This document shows, piece by piece, positions 39,722-48,931 of a DNA stretch of 64,000 nt (position 1 is its first letter; every line of letters starts with the position of its first letter). Position numbers and translations under genes: made by a program. The stretch covers positions 1-64,000 of the forward strand of contig JAIPDI010000019.1 of NCBI GenBank assembly GCA_021737785.1, written 5' to 3'. The stretch comes from Deltaproteobacteria bacterium (GTDB lineage: Bacteria > Desulfobacterota > DSM-4660 > Desulfatiglandales > Desulfatiglandaceae). The notes beneath the pieces were generated by a model that did not search any database, had not been told where the DNA came from, and worked only from the letters and a program-made list of their open reading frames with translations.

Positions 39722-40854
39722 AAACACTGCTCGCATTGGAAGACGGTACCCTGTTTCATGGCCGCTCCTTTACCGGTCATTGTGACGCCGTGGGCGAGAT
39801 GGTCTTCAATACCAGCATGTCCGGATATCAGGAGATCCTGACCGATCCCTCCTACTGCGGCCAGATGGTAACCATGACCTACCCCCTGATCGGTAGCTAC
39901 GGGGTAAACCACGAGGATGTGGAGTCGGCCCGGATACAGGTGAGGGCGCTCCTGGTAAAGGAGTACCAGGAATATCCCAGCAATTATCGATCTGAAAAGG
40001 GCCTGGCCGATTACCTGACAGAGGCAGGCATTCCAGGGATCCAAGGGATCGACACCCGGGCCCTCACCCGGCATATCCGGACGCGGGGGGCCATGAAGGC
40101 CGCCCTCTCCACCCGGGATCTGGATCCCGATTCCCTGGTGGAAAAGGCGAGGCAGTCCCCGGACATGACGGGCCTCGACCTGGCCAAAGCGGTCACGTGC
40201 CGGGAACCGATGCTGTGGCAAGACAACGGGCTGTCCAGTATCGCCACCGGGCTCCCGGACTTCCAGTGGCCTGAAGAAACAGGATCTTTGCGAATCGCGG
40301 CCATGGATTACGGCATCAAATATAATATTCTCCGATCCCTGGAGAAGCGGGGCTGCACCATCCTGGTCCTTCCTGCGGATACGGACAGCCGGGCCATCGA
40401 CCGGCTGGCCCCGGACGGCCTTTTCCTCAGCAACGGCCCCGGAGACCCGGCACCGGTCTCCTATGCCGTGGATATGATCCGCCATCAGATGGGCCGCAGA
40501 CCCATCTTCGGGATCTGCCTGGGCCATCAACTGATCGGCCTGGCTTTAGGGGGGAAGACCTTTAAACTCAAGTTCGGCCATCACGGGGCCAACCAGCCGG
40601 TCAAGGAACTGACCACCGGCCGGGTGGAGATCACGGCCCAAAATCACGGCTTCTGCGTGGATATGGACTCCCTTAACGACTCGGACATCGAGATCAGCCA
40701 CATGAACCTTAATGACAACACCGTGGAAGGTCTGGTTCACAAAAAACTGCCGCTCTTTTCCGTCCAATATCACCCCGAGGCCTCGCCCGGCCCACACGAC
40801 GCAGGGTACCTGTTCGACAGGTTTGTGGAGATGGTGAAGACGGGCAAGGGGTGA
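39718..40854 (+). CDS. carA: Carbamoyl-phosphate synthase small subunit
   Basis: A 378-residue glutaminase subunit feeding ammonia to CarB for arginine and pyrimidine synthesis. The N-terminal CPSase_sm domain contains FNTSMSGYQEI. The class I amidotransferase domain has GICLGHQ and QYHPEASPGPHD. The ATG at 39718 matches the family start (MKTLLALEDGT). There is no Shine-Dalgarno sequence, but the overlapping mini-ORF at 39701 could recruit ribosomes. Confidence 0.94.
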   Translation: MKTLLALEDGTLFHGRSFTGHCDAVGEMVFNTSMSGYQEILTDPSYCGQMVTMTYPLIGSYGVNHEDVESARIQVRALLVKEYQEYPSNYRSEKGLADYLTEAGIPGIQGIDTRALTRHIRTRGAMKAALSTRDLDPDSLVEKARQSPDMTGLDLAKAVTCREPMLWQDNGLSSIATGLPDFQWPEETGSLRIAAMDYGIKYNILRSLEKRGCTILVLPADTDSRAIDRLAPDGLFLSNGPGDPAPVSYAVDMIRHQMGRRPIFGICLGHQLIGLALGGKTFKLKFGHHGANQPVKELTTGRVEITAQNHGFCVDMDSLNDSDIEISHMNLNDNTVEGLVHKKLPLFSVQYHPEASPGPHDAGYLFDRFVEMVKTGKG

Positions 40855-41150
40855 GGCGTGAGGAAAGTAGGGAGCAGTCAGTAAGCAGTACGCAGGAGGG
40901 AGCTGAAAGCAAAAAGCTCAAAGCTGAAAGCTCAAAGCGACCCTTGCAAACGGCAGAAGGTGAGAAGGTGAGAGGGTAAGAAGGTAAGCCTTTAGGGAGC
41001 AAGCAGTTTTGGGCTGTTGAGCTGTTGAGCTGATAAGCTGTTAAGTTTTGGCCATCAGCCATGAGCCATCAGCCATCAGCTATCAACCAGTATCAAGTAT
41101 CCAGCATCCAGCATCCAGTATCCAGGAACCAGCAACCGGGTAACCAGGAC
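40855..41150. repeat. Repeat-filled carA-carB intergenic region
   Basis: Three kinds of repeat fill the gap: AGCTGAAAGC-AAGCTCAAAGC units (40899-40940), GAGAAGGTGAGAGGGTAAG units (40960-40990), then ATCAGCCATGAGCC and ATCCAGCATCCAGTATCCAG units right up to the carB ATG. The first two recur after carB at 44425-44510. Confidence 0.7.
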
Positions 41151-44100
41151 ATGCCCAAACGCACAGACATCCATAAGATCCTCATCATCGGCTCCGGGCC
41201 CATTGTCATCGGGCAGGCGTGCGAATTCGACTATTCAGGGACCCAGGCCTGCAAGGCCCTGAAGGAAGAGGGCTATGAGATCGTCCTGGTCAACAGCAAT
41301 CCCGCCACCATCATGACCGACCCTGAGACGGCCCACCGCACCTATATCGAACCGATCACCCCCGAAATCGTAGCCAGGATCATTGAACGGGAGCGTCCCC
41401 AGGCCATCCTGCCGACCCTCGGGGGACAGACCGGTCTCAATACGGCCATCGGCGTGGCCAGGACCGGCATCCTCGATGCCCTGAACGTGGAGATGATCGG
41501 GGCGTCCATCCCGGTCATCCACAAGGCCGAAGACAGGGAGCAGTTCCGCGACGCCATGACCCGGATCGGGCTCAGGGTCCCTGAGAGCGGAATCGCCAGG
41601 GACATGGAAACAGCCAGGGCCGTGGCCGAACAGATCGGATATCCGATCATCATCCGGGCCAGCTTCACCCTGGGCGGTTTCGGGAGCGGCGTGGCCTACA
41701 ACCGGGAGGAGATGGAGCAGCTCGCCCGGGTGGGGCTGGACGCCAGCATGATCTCCGAGATCATCATGGAGCAATCCCTGCTGGGGTGGAAAGAATATGA
41801 GCTGGAGGTCATGCGCGATTTCCATGACAATGTGGTCATTATCTGCTCCATAGAGAACCTCGATCCCATGGGCGTCCACACGGGCGACAGCATTACCGTG
41901 GCCCCGGCCCAGACCCTCTCCGATTGGGAATATCAGCGGATGAGAGATGCGGCCATCGCCATTATCCGGGAGATCGGGGTGGAAACGGGCGGCTCCAACA
42001 TCCAGTTCGCCATCGATCCTCAAAACGGCGATATGGTGGTCATCGAGATGAATCCGCGGGTATCCCGGAGTTCGGCCCTGGCCTCCAAGGCCACAGGGTT
42101 TCCCATCGCCAAGATTGCGGCCAAACTGGCGGTCGGATATACCCTGGACGAGATCCCCAACGACATCACCCGGGAGACCCTGGCCGCGTTCGAGCCCACC
42201 ATCGACTATTGCGTGGTCAAGATCCCCCGTTGGACCTTTGAGAAGTTCCACGGAACCCAGGACCTCCTGACCACCTCCATGAAATCGGTGGGCGAAACCA
42301 TGGCCATCGGCCGGACCTTCAAGGAGGCCCTCCAGAAGGCGGTCCGGTCCCTGGAGATCGGGCGGTTCGGCATGGCGAGGGACGGCAGCCGCACGCGCAG
42401 AGCCCGTCCGGACCGTCATCAGATAGAAGATCGACTGATCCACCCCAATTCAAATCGTCTTTTCTATGTCTACGAAGCCCTTGAACAGGGCGTTTCCATA
42501 GATAGAATTCACGAGCTGACCCGGATCGATCCCTGGTTTCTCTTCCACATCCACGCTATCCAGAAGATGCACCACCGGTTGAAGGAGATGGCCAAAAAGA
42601 GATTCTTGCCGGATGCATGGGATGCGGATGTCATGAGAGAGGTGAAGGCCTGCGGGTTCTCCGATGCCCAGATCGCCGCCATCTTCGGATGGGAGGAACA
42701 GGCAATACGGGATACCAGAAAGAAACAGGGGGTCGTGCCCGTGTACAAATCGGTGGATACCTGCGCAGCCGAATTCGAGGCCTATACCCCTTACTACTAT
42801 TCCACATACGAGCAGGAAAACGAGATTCAGACCTCCGGCAGAAGGAAGGTCATCATTCTGGGCGGGGGACCCAACCGGATCGGCCAGGGGATCGAGTTTG
42901 ACTACTGCTGCGTGCAGGCCTCCATGGCCCTCAGGGAGATGGGGATCGAGAGTATCATGGTCAACAGCAACCCCGAGACCGTGAGCACCGACTATGACAC
43001 CTCCGACAGGCTCTATTTCGAGCCCCTGACCGTGGAGGATGTCCTTCACATCGTGGAACAGGAACAACCGGAGGGGGTGATCGTCCAGTTCGGGGGCCAG
43101 ACGCCCCTCAATATCGCGGGGGAACTGAGCCGGGCCGGAGTCCCCATACTGGGAACCAGTCCGGAGAACATCGATCGGGCAGAGGACCGGGAGCACTTCC
43201 AAAAACTCCTCAGGAAGCTGGGGATCCTCCAGCCGGCAAACGGCACGGCCGCCAACAAGAAGGAGGCACTCCGGGTGGCCGAGAGGATCGGGTATCCGGT
43301 GGTGGTCAGACCCTCGTTCGTCCTGGGGGGCCGGGCCATGGAGATCGTCTATGACCGGAAAGGCCTCGAATTCTATATGGGGGAGGCCGTTCAGGTCTCT
43401 CCAGGGAAACCGATCCTCATCGACAGCTTCCTGGAGGCGGCCACCGAGATCGATGTGGACGCCATCTCGGACGGGACCGATACGGTGGTGGCCGGGATCA
43501 TGGAACACATCGAAGAGGCAGGGATCCACAGCGGAGACAGCGCCTGCGTTCTCCCGGCCATCTCATTGTCCTCCGAGGTCCTGGAAAAAATCAAGACCCA
43601 AACGCGGGCCATTGCTCGTGAATTGAATGTGGTGGGGCTCATGAACATCCAGTATGCGGTCAAAGGGGGGGCTGTCTATATCCTGGAGGTCAATCCGAGG
43701 GGTTCCAGAACAATCCCCTTTGTCAGCAAGGCGACCGGCATTTCCCTGGCAAAGCTGGCCACGCGGGTCATCCTGGGCGAGAAATTGAAAGATCTGGGTC
43801 TGGCGAATGAAATCACGCCGAACCACATCTCGGTGAAGGAGTCGGTATTTCCCTTTGCCCGGTTTCCCGGGGTGGATTCGATCCTGGGGCCAGAAATGAA
43901 ATCCACCGGCGAGGTCATGGGGATCGACCAGTCCTTCGGTCTGGCCTTTGCCAAGGCCCAACTGGCGGCCGGGCAAAAACTCCCCTTATCCGGGACTGTC
44001 TTTATCAGTGTCAAGGACGATGACAAGAAGCCCATGCTCTATACAGCCTCCCGCTTTCACAGCCTGGGATTCGAGATCGTGGCCACCGGCGGGACATCAA

Positions 44101-44411
44101 AATTTCTGCAGCACCATCGGATCCCCAGCAGGCGGGTCAACAAGGTGAGAGAGGGGAGACCGCACGTGGTGGACATGATCAAGAATGGCGAGATCGCCCT
44201 GGTGATCAACACCACGGGGAGCAAGAAGGCCGTGACCGAGTCCTTTTCCATCCGGAATGCGGCCCTGGCATTCAATATCCCCTACACCACCACCCTCTCC
44301 GGGGCCACGGCCACGGCCCTGGCCGTGGAGGCCATGATGGAAGGGGAGCTCGAGGTAAGGACATTGCAGGAATACCATGGGGAGGCGCAGGGAGCAGGGA
44401 GCAAGACGTGA
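41151..44411 (+). CDS. carB: Carbamoyl-phosphate synthase large subunit
   Basis: A 1086-residue enzyme with two homologous ATP-grasp halves (first from [21 protein letters not shown], second from [19 protein letters not shown]), a central oligomerisation domain and a C-terminal MGS-like allosteric domain ([29 protein letters not shown]). The start [12 protein letters not shown] fits the family. The base context AACCAGGACATG has no properly spaced Shine-Dalgarno sequence. It is complete, with no break or intein. Confidence 0.95.
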   Translation: MPKRTDIHKILIIGSGPIVIGQACEFDYSGTQACKALKEEGYEIVLVNSNPATIMTDPETAHRTYIEPITPEIVARIIERERPQAILPTLGGQTGLNTAIGVARTGILDALNVEMIGASIPVIHKAEDREQFRDAMTRIGLRVPESGIARDMETARAVAEQIGYPIIIRASFTLGGFGSGVAYNREEMEQLARVGLDASMISEIIMEQSLLGWKEYELEVMRDFHDNVVIICSIENLDPMGVHTGDSITVAPAQTLSDWEYQRMRDAAIAIIREIGVETGGSNIQFAIDPQNGDMVVIEMNPRVSRSSALASKATGFPIAKIAAKLAVGYTLDEIPNDITRETLAAFEPTIDYCVVKIPRWTFEKFHGTQDLLTTSMKSVGETMAIGRTFKEALQKAVRSLEIGRFGMARDGSRTRRARPDRHQIEDRLIHPNSNRLFYVYEALEQGVSIDRIHELTRIDPWFLFHIHAIQKMHHRLKEMAKKRFLPDAWDADVMREVKACGFSDAQIAAIFGWEEQAIRDTRKKQGVVPVYKSVDTCAAEFEAYTPYYYSTYEQENEIQTSGRRKVIILGGGPNRIGQGIEFDYCCVQASMALREMGIESIMVNSNPETVSTDYDTSDRLYFEPLTVEDVLHIVEQEQPEGVIVQFGGQTPLNIAGELSRAGVPILGTSPENIDRAEDREHFQKLLRKLGILQPANGTAANKKEALRVAERIGYPVVVRPSFVLGGRAMEIVYDRKGLEFYMGEAVQVSPGKPILIDSFLEAATEIDVDAISDGTDTVVAGIMEHIEEAGIHSGDSACVLPAISLSSEVLEKIKTQTRAIARELNVVGLMNIQYAVKGGAVYILEVNPRGSRTIPFVSKATGISLAKLATRVILGEKLKDLGLANEITPNHISVKESVFPFARFPGVDSILGPEMKSTGEVMGIDQSFGLAFAKAQLAAGQKLPLSGTVFISVKDDDKKPMLYTASRFHSLGFEIVATGGTSKFLQHHRIPSRRVNKVREGRPHVVDMIKNGEIALVINTTGSKKAVTESFSIRNAALAFNIPYTTTLSGATATALAVEAMMEGELEVRTLQEYHGEAQGAGSKT

Positions 44412-44592
44412 GGCGTGAGGCGTGAGGGGGAAGCTCGAAGCTGAAAGCTCAAAGCGAGACCCAGTAGATGGCAGAAGGTGAGAGGGTGAGAGGGTAAGAG
44501 GGTAAGCAACGCGAATCCAGGAACCAGCATCCAGCATCCAGAATCCAGTATCCAGAATCAAGTATCCAGTAACCAGCAACGAGCAACCAGCC
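44412..44592. repeat. Repeat-filled carB-purF intergenic region
   Basis: GTGAGGCGTGAGGCGTGAGG, GCTGAAAGCTCAAAGC, GGTGAGAGGGTGAGAGGGTAAG and ATCCAGCATCCAGAATCCAG units follow one another. They end in ACCAGCAACGAGCAACCAGCC at the purF start. The order mirrors the carA-carB gap. Confidence 0.7.
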
Positions 44593-46023
44593 ATGAATCA
44601 GACAAGCAGAACCGATCCGATCGAAAAGCGTCCCGGCCGACCCAAAGACGAATGCGGGGTCTTTGCGGTGTACGGGCATGAAGAGGCGGCCAAGATGGCC
44701 TATTTCGGCCTCTATGCCCTTCAGCACCGGGGCCAGGAGAGCACCGGGATTGTGGTATCGGACGGGACCCGAATCTTCGAACACAAGGCCATGGGTCTGG
44801 TGCCGGAGGTCTTCACCGAAGAGACCCTCAACCGGTTGCCGGGCCATATCGCCCTGGGACACGTCCGCTATTCCACCACCGGTTCTTCTCTCCTGGTGAA
44901 TGCCCAGCCCTTTAGGGTCCAGTATTCGGGCCAGTCCTTTGCCGTGGCCCATAACGGCAACATCCTGAATGCCAGGCAGATCCGGTCGGAACTGGAGGAC
45001 AGCGGATCCATCTTTCAGACCACCATGGACAGCGAGGTGGTGCTTCATCTTATTGCCCGGCATTACAGGATGGGGCTGGAACAGGCCATGATCCAGGCCA
45101 TGATGCGAATGCGGGGGGCCTATTCCATGGTGGTCATGACCGAAAAGGGCCTGATTGCGGCAAAGGACCCCAACGGTTTCAGGCCCCTCTGCCTGGGAAG
45201 GCTCAACAGCGGGTATGTGGTGGCCTCCGAGACCTGCGCCCTCGACCTGGTGGAGGCGGAATTCATTCGGGAGATCGAGCCGGGCGAGATCGTCATCATC
45301 GATGACCAGGGTCTGAAGACCGTACCCTCGGGCATCCCGTCGCACAAGAGCCAGTGTATTTTTGAGCTGATCTATTTCGCGAGACCCGACAGCCGGGTGT
45401 TCGGCCAGAATGTGTACATGTTCCGGAAGCGCCAGGGTGAACTGCTGGCCAAAGAATATCCGATCGAGGCGGACCTGGTCATGCCCTTCCCCGATTCAGG
45501 GAATTACGCGGCCATCGGCTATGCCCAGGCATCGGGGATTCCCTTCGAGATGGGGATGATCCGGAATCATTACGTGGGAAGGACCTTTATCCAGCCATCC
45601 CAGAACATGCGCGATTTCGGGGTCAAGGTGAAGCTCAACCCGGTCCGGGAGCTTCTGAAAGGCCAGAGGGTAATCATCATGGAGGACTCCATCATCCGGG
45701 GCACCACGGCCCGGAGCAGGGTCCAGACCTTGCGAAGGATCGGGGCCAGAGAGGTCCACATGCTCGTCAGTTGCCCCCCGCACTGCTTTCCGTGTCATTA
45801 CGGGATTGATTTTTCCACCAAGGGGGAACTGATCGCGGCCCGAAAATCGGTGGAAGAGATCCGTGATTTTGCAGGCCTGGACAGCCTTGGATATCTGAGC
45901 ATCGATTCTCTCAAACAGGCCATCGACATCCCTGAAGACGACCTCTGCCTCGCCTGCTTCAACGGAAGATATCCGGTCCCCATCGACGAGGCCTTTTCTA
46001 AATATTGCCTGGAACCTGCCTGA
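44593..46023 (+). CDS. purF: Amidophosphoribosyltransferase
   Basis: A 476-residue enzyme for the first step of purine synthesis (PRPP plus glutamine to phosphoribosylamine). The propeptide of about 20 residues precedes the nucleophile Cys in DECGVFAVYG, as in the Bacillus type. Cysteines suited to the [4Fe-4S] cluster are in SQCIFEL, PPHCFPCHYG and LCLACFNG. The PRPP loop is IIMEDSIIRGTT. No Shine-Dalgarno sequence is visible before the ATG. Nearby purine genes are absent. Confidence 0.94.
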   Translation: MNQTSRTDPIEKRPGRPKDECGVFAVYGHEEAAKMAYFGLYALQHRGQESTGIVVSDGTRIFEHKAMGLVPEVFTEETLNRLPGHIALGHVRYSTTGSSLLVNAQPFRVQYSGQSFAVAHNGNILNARQIRSELEDSGSIFQTTMDSEVVLHLIARHYRMGLEQAMIQAMMRMRGAYSMVVMTEKGLIAAKDPNGFRPLCLGRLNSGYVVASETCALDLVEAEFIREIEPGEIVIIDDQGLKTVPSGIPSHKSQCIFELIYFARPDSRVFGQNVYMFRKRQGELLAKEYPIEADLVMPFPDSGNYAAIGYAQASGIPFEMGMIRNHYVGRTFIQPSQNMRDFGVKVKLNPVRELLKGQRVIIMEDSIIRGTTARSRVQTLRRIGAREVHMLVSCPPHCFPCHYGIDFSTKGELIAARKSVEEIRDFAGLDSLGYLSIDSLKQAIDIPEDDLCLACFNGRYPVPIDEAFSKYCLEPA

Positions 46024-46190
46024 TCAGAAGGTTCCAGGTGCCCCTTTTCGCTCCTCCTTCTCCATGCTGGTGCTGCATGGGTACGCACCTTTCTCCGATC
46101 CTGGTATGGGCTGAAAAGAACGGATTCTCATTGTCGCGATAGTTGTTTTTTTGTCTTGACAAAGGGCCAATATTTGATAAAGAAGTATAA

Positions 46191-46202
46191 ATTGTAGACA
46201 AT
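46191..46202. promoter_or_regulatory. Candidate GntR/FCD operator
   Basis: ATTGTAGACAAT is an inverted repeat (ATTGT/ACAAT) just upstream of the regulator, followed by two further ATAGACA units. FCD-type GntR regulators commonly bind ATTGTATACAAT-like sites. A TTGACA box at 46156 lies upstream, so binding here could autorepress. Confidence 0.5.
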
Positions 46203-46236
46203 AGACAATAGACATCGTCTCAGGCAGGTTTCATTT

Positions 46237-46974
46237 ATGTTGCAGATCCACAGCATCGTCGACAATGTAAGAAAATATCTGCTTGGCCAAATTCTTCATG
46301 GAGAATTGCATCCCGGGCAGCAGGTGAAGGAACAGGAGATCGCATCCGCTTTAGGGATCAGCCGGCCCCCCATCAGGGAGGCGCTGAAATTCCTGGAGGC
46401 AGAGGGATTGATCCTGAGGAAACCGAATAGGGGGGCCTTTGTGGCCACCATCACCGAACATGATGCATGGGAGATTTATACCCTCAAGTGCAGTCTGTAT
46501 GAAATGGCCACCCGACTGGCATTTGAAAAAATTTCCAAATTAAACCTGGAGAAATGGGAAAAGGTGGTGGAGGGGATGGAAAAATGTGTCTTGTCCGAAT
46601 CCCCCGACGTCATCAGGTACCAGTCCCTTAATAAGGAATTCCACGACATTATGTTTCAGATCTCCGGCCATCAGCGCCTTCAAAAGATCTCTCAAATGCT
46701 TCACCACCAAATGAATCGATTCAGTTGCGTATCCCTGATGGATGAAGCCCATCTTAAGGGATCCCTTTCGTACCACCAGGAAATTCTGGATGCCATTAAG
46801 GAAGGGGATATGGAACGCACCATCCGGATCACCCGGGAACATATCCTGAAAGGTCTGGAAATCGTTCAAGAGATCATCGCCGGAGAATCGGCTTCAAAGA
46901 ACCCTGCAGGGGAGACGGGCCCACTAAAGGGAACCGTCGATCATCCCCCCGAATACGCGGGCGGTATTATTTAG
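46237..46974 (+). CDS. GntR-family regulator, FCD subfamily
   Basis: A 245-residue regulator. The winged helix-turn-helix (about 10-75) has GQQVKEQEIASALGISRPPI and LKFLEAEGLI. The FCD domain (about 90-220) has histidines that in this family bind metal and carboxylate ligands (EFHD, HRKLHHQ-like region, H at 199). It is the first gene before the TRAP transporter and nicotinate genes, so it is the likely local regulator, with a carboxylate such as nicotinate or a pathway intermediate as effector (inference). Confidence 0.85.
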   Translation: MLQIHSIVDNVRKYLLGQILHGELHPGQQVKEQEIASALGISRPPIREALKFLEAEGLILRKPNRGAFVATITEHDAWEIYTLKCSLYEMATRLAFEKISKLNLEKWEKVVEGMEKCVLSESPDVIRYQSLNKEFHDIMFQISGHQRLQKISQMLHHQMNRFSCVSLMDEAHLKGSLSYHQEILDAIKEGDMERTIRITREHILKGLEIVQEIIAGESASKNPAGETGPLKGTVDHPPEYAGGII

Positions 46975-47002
46975 TAGTGTCTGTCTAAGCCTTTCTAGAG
47001 GG

Positions 47003-47135
47003 AGTTGGAATCTTTGGGTGTAATCCCGCCTTGCGGGACACCATGCGGGGGAGCTGGTGCCGTATGGGTAAGCGCTCAAAAATCGCCGGGAGTTGTACCC
47101 ATATCTTTTTGGTTGCGGCGGTTAGGTTGCCTTGG
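47003..47135 (+). repeat. Dispersed repeat R2, long copy
   Basis: It shares AATCTTTG, GCGCTCAAAAAT, CCGGGAGTTG and TTTTTGGTTGCGGCGG-TTAGGT with the reverse complement of 10996-11166, and AATCCCGCCTTGCGGGACAC with 20268-20345. Confidence 0.65.
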
Positions 47136-47139
47136 GTAT

Positions 47140-47168
47140 TTGCAATGTCTTTTCAAAGCGTGTTATCT
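47140..47168 (+). promoter_or_regulatory. Possible sigma-70 promoter for the TRAP genes
   Basis: TTGCAA (47140-47145) and TTATCT (47163-47168) are 17 bases apart, about 65 bases before dctP. The -10 match is moderate. Confidence 0.4.
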
Positions 47169-47233
47169 TGTAACAGATGTGTTGATTGGGGAAACGAGAT
47201 TATTAACCACGAATCAATTAAGGAGGATTAGCG

Positions 47234-48286
47234 ATGAAAAAAGGTTTTCTGGGCTGTCTAGTGGTTGCGCTGTTCGGTTTTTTTATCCTGCCCGCGGGGG
47301 CTCTGGCCGAATCAAAATCCAAGATGCATTTAAAATTCAGCACCTGGCATCCACCTGCAAGCAGGGAAGTCAAAACCGTGTGGCAGCCGATGCTCGAGAC
47401 GCTAAAGAAGAAAAGCGACGGACGTATCACGTATACACTCTATGCCGGAGCCGCCCTCGGGGCAGGGCCGGAACACTATGATATCGTAGCCAACGGGCTG
47501 TCCGATATGGGGTACTTCACTGCGACCTGGACCCCGGGACGTTTTCCCCTGACCGATGTCCTGTCTCTGGCCACCTGGGTGGACGGTAAAGACATCGCTG
47601 TGGATATCGGAAACAAGATGTACAAGGAAGCCCTGGCAAAAGAGTTCCCCGGGGTCAAGATGATCGAGCTCAACGGATGTATTCAGGCCTTTCTGTGGAC
47701 GAGAAAACCGGTAAAATCCATGGACGACTGCAAGGGGCTGAAAATCCGGTCGCCGGGTGGACACCAAACCCATTACATCAAATCTCTGGGAGCGGAACCG
47801 GTGTTCATGCCCCTCGGCGACGTCTATCTTGCGCTGGAGACCGGGACGATTGACGGCCTGGTGACCTGCCCGCCCCTGGTACTGGCGTTCAAGCTGTATG
47901 AAGTGGCCAAGTACGGCGTGGTCGCGACCTTCGGATGTGTTTCCGAGGGCGTCATCATGAATCAGAAAAGCTGGGAAAGAACCCCGGACGATCTGAAACC
48001 CATCATTAAAGAGGTTTGCGGCAATCCCTTCAGGACCACCGGCGGTCTTAACCAGGACGTCTACAAGGTCATGATGAAGGAGATCCAGGACAAGGGCGTG
48101 CAGCTCACCACCCTGACCCCGGAGCAGGAGAAAGAATGGTTTGCTGGGTTCCAGGATGTGACCAAGAAATGGGTTGCCGATCTGGAAGCAAAAGGGTTGC
48201 CGGCGAAGGATACCGTCTTGAAATATAACAAAATTTCTCAAGATCTGGGCGTCACCTGCGTCGCCTTCCCTGAGGAGTGGAAGTGA
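47234..48286 (+). CDS. dctP: TRAP transporter substrate-binding protein (DctP family)
   Basis: A 350-residue periplasmic binding protein. A signal peptide (MKKGFLGCLVVALFGFF, cleavage after ALA) is followed by LKFSTWHPP and the DctP domain. The KIRSPGG segment carries the arginine that in DctP proteins binds the ligand carboxylate. AAGGAGG precedes the ATG. It is first in the TRAP set and precedes nicotinate-type catabolic genes, so nicotinate is a plausible ligand (inference). Confidence 0.9.
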   Translation: MKKGFLGCLVVALFGFFILPAGALAESKSKMHLKFSTWHPPASREVKTVWQPMLETLKKKSDGRITYTLYAGAALGAGPEHYDIVANGLSDMGYFTATWTPGRFPLTDVLSLATWVDGKDIAVDIGNKMYKEALAKEFPGVKMIELNGCIQAFLWTRKPVKSMDDCKGLKIRSPGGHQTHYIKSLGAEPVFMPLGDVYLALETGTIDGLVTCPPLVLAFKLYEVAKYGVVATFGCVSEGVIMNQKSWERTPDDLKPIIKEVCGNPFRTTGGLNQDVYKVMMKEIQDKGVQLTTLTPEQEKEWFAGFQDVTKKWVADLEAKGLPAKDTVLKYNKISQDLGVTCVAFPEEWK

Positions 48287-48343
48287 TTGCAGCAGCCATC
48301 GGAATAGATCAAAGCTGAACGCGCATAGCGCATAGGATGCTCT

Positions 48344-48369
48344 CGTTCCCACGCTTCGGCGTGGGAACG
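48344..48369. repeat. Palindrome with TTCG loop between dctP and dctQ
   Basis: CGTTCCCACGC-TTCG-GCGTGGGAACG is a perfect 11-base-arm hairpin. Elements of this GTTCCCACGC...GCGTGGGAAC type are widespread REP-like palindromes in bacteria. It may stabilise dctP mRNA. Confidence 0.65.
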
Positions 48370-48457
48370 CGCTAAAAGGCCCGCGAAAGACGCGTCTATG
48401 GTCTCTTGAGGCAGGGTTAACAAAATAGGGCACCGAGCGTCACGGAGTATGTTGACG

Positions 48458-48931
48458 ATGATTAGAAAAATAATCCAACGCTGTACACTCTACATGAGTT
48501 ATGTCGGCATGGTGTTGCTCCTCCCGATGATGCTCCTTACAAGCAGTGAGGTGATAGGCCGGGCAGTGTGGTCCCAGCCTATTCCGGGATCCATGGAGCT
48601 CTCAAGTTATATGCTGGCCGCCTTCATTCTCCTGGGCCTCGCCTACACCCAGCAAGTCAAGGGGCATGTTCGTGTCACCATGTTCGTATCCAGGCTTCCG
48701 AAAGCATGGGCGCTCATACTCGATGTGATCACCGCCCTTCTGAGTCTGTTCATCATCGCCGTGATGGCCTGGCAGGGCTGGGTCGTGGGAATTAAAGAAC
48801 AGACCGTATCGGATATGCTCAGGATCCCCCAGTTTCCTTTTCGATTACTCGTTTCAGTAGGGGGGGTATTTCTCTTTCTTGAGCTTTTTCTTGAACTGAC
48901 GGACACCCTGAAGAGACTTGTGAGGCGATAA
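48458..48931 (+). CDS. dctQ: TRAP transporter small permease (DctQ family)
   Basis: A membrane protein of 157 residues (160 if an earlier ATG at 48449 is used) with four hydrophobic helices. The ATG at 48458 has GGAG at ten bases and is preferred; the earlier one is only one base from it. The pattern (GRAVWSQPIPGSMELSSYML, AWQGW) is typical of DctQ. It overlaps dctM by one base. Confidence 0.87.
   Translation: MIRKIIQRCTLYMSYVGMVLLLPMMLLTSSEVIGRAVWSQPIPGSMELSSYMLAAFILLGLAYTQQVKGHVRVTMFVSRLPKAWALILDVITALLSLFIIAVMAWQGWVVGIKEQTVSDMLRIPQFPFRLLVSVGGVFLFLELFLELTDTLKRLVRR

Larger units (their letters stand above)
46975..47233. other. R2 repeat and promoter region before dctP
   Basis: A long R2 copy occupies 47003-47135, and a promoter-like sequence follows before the TRAP genes. 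There is no gene in it. Confidence 0.55.

Noticed and set aside
40855-41150. Could the repeated intergenic units be a CRISPR array?
   Set aside because: Units are 6-20 bases, degenerate and without regular spacers; no cas genes are in the window.
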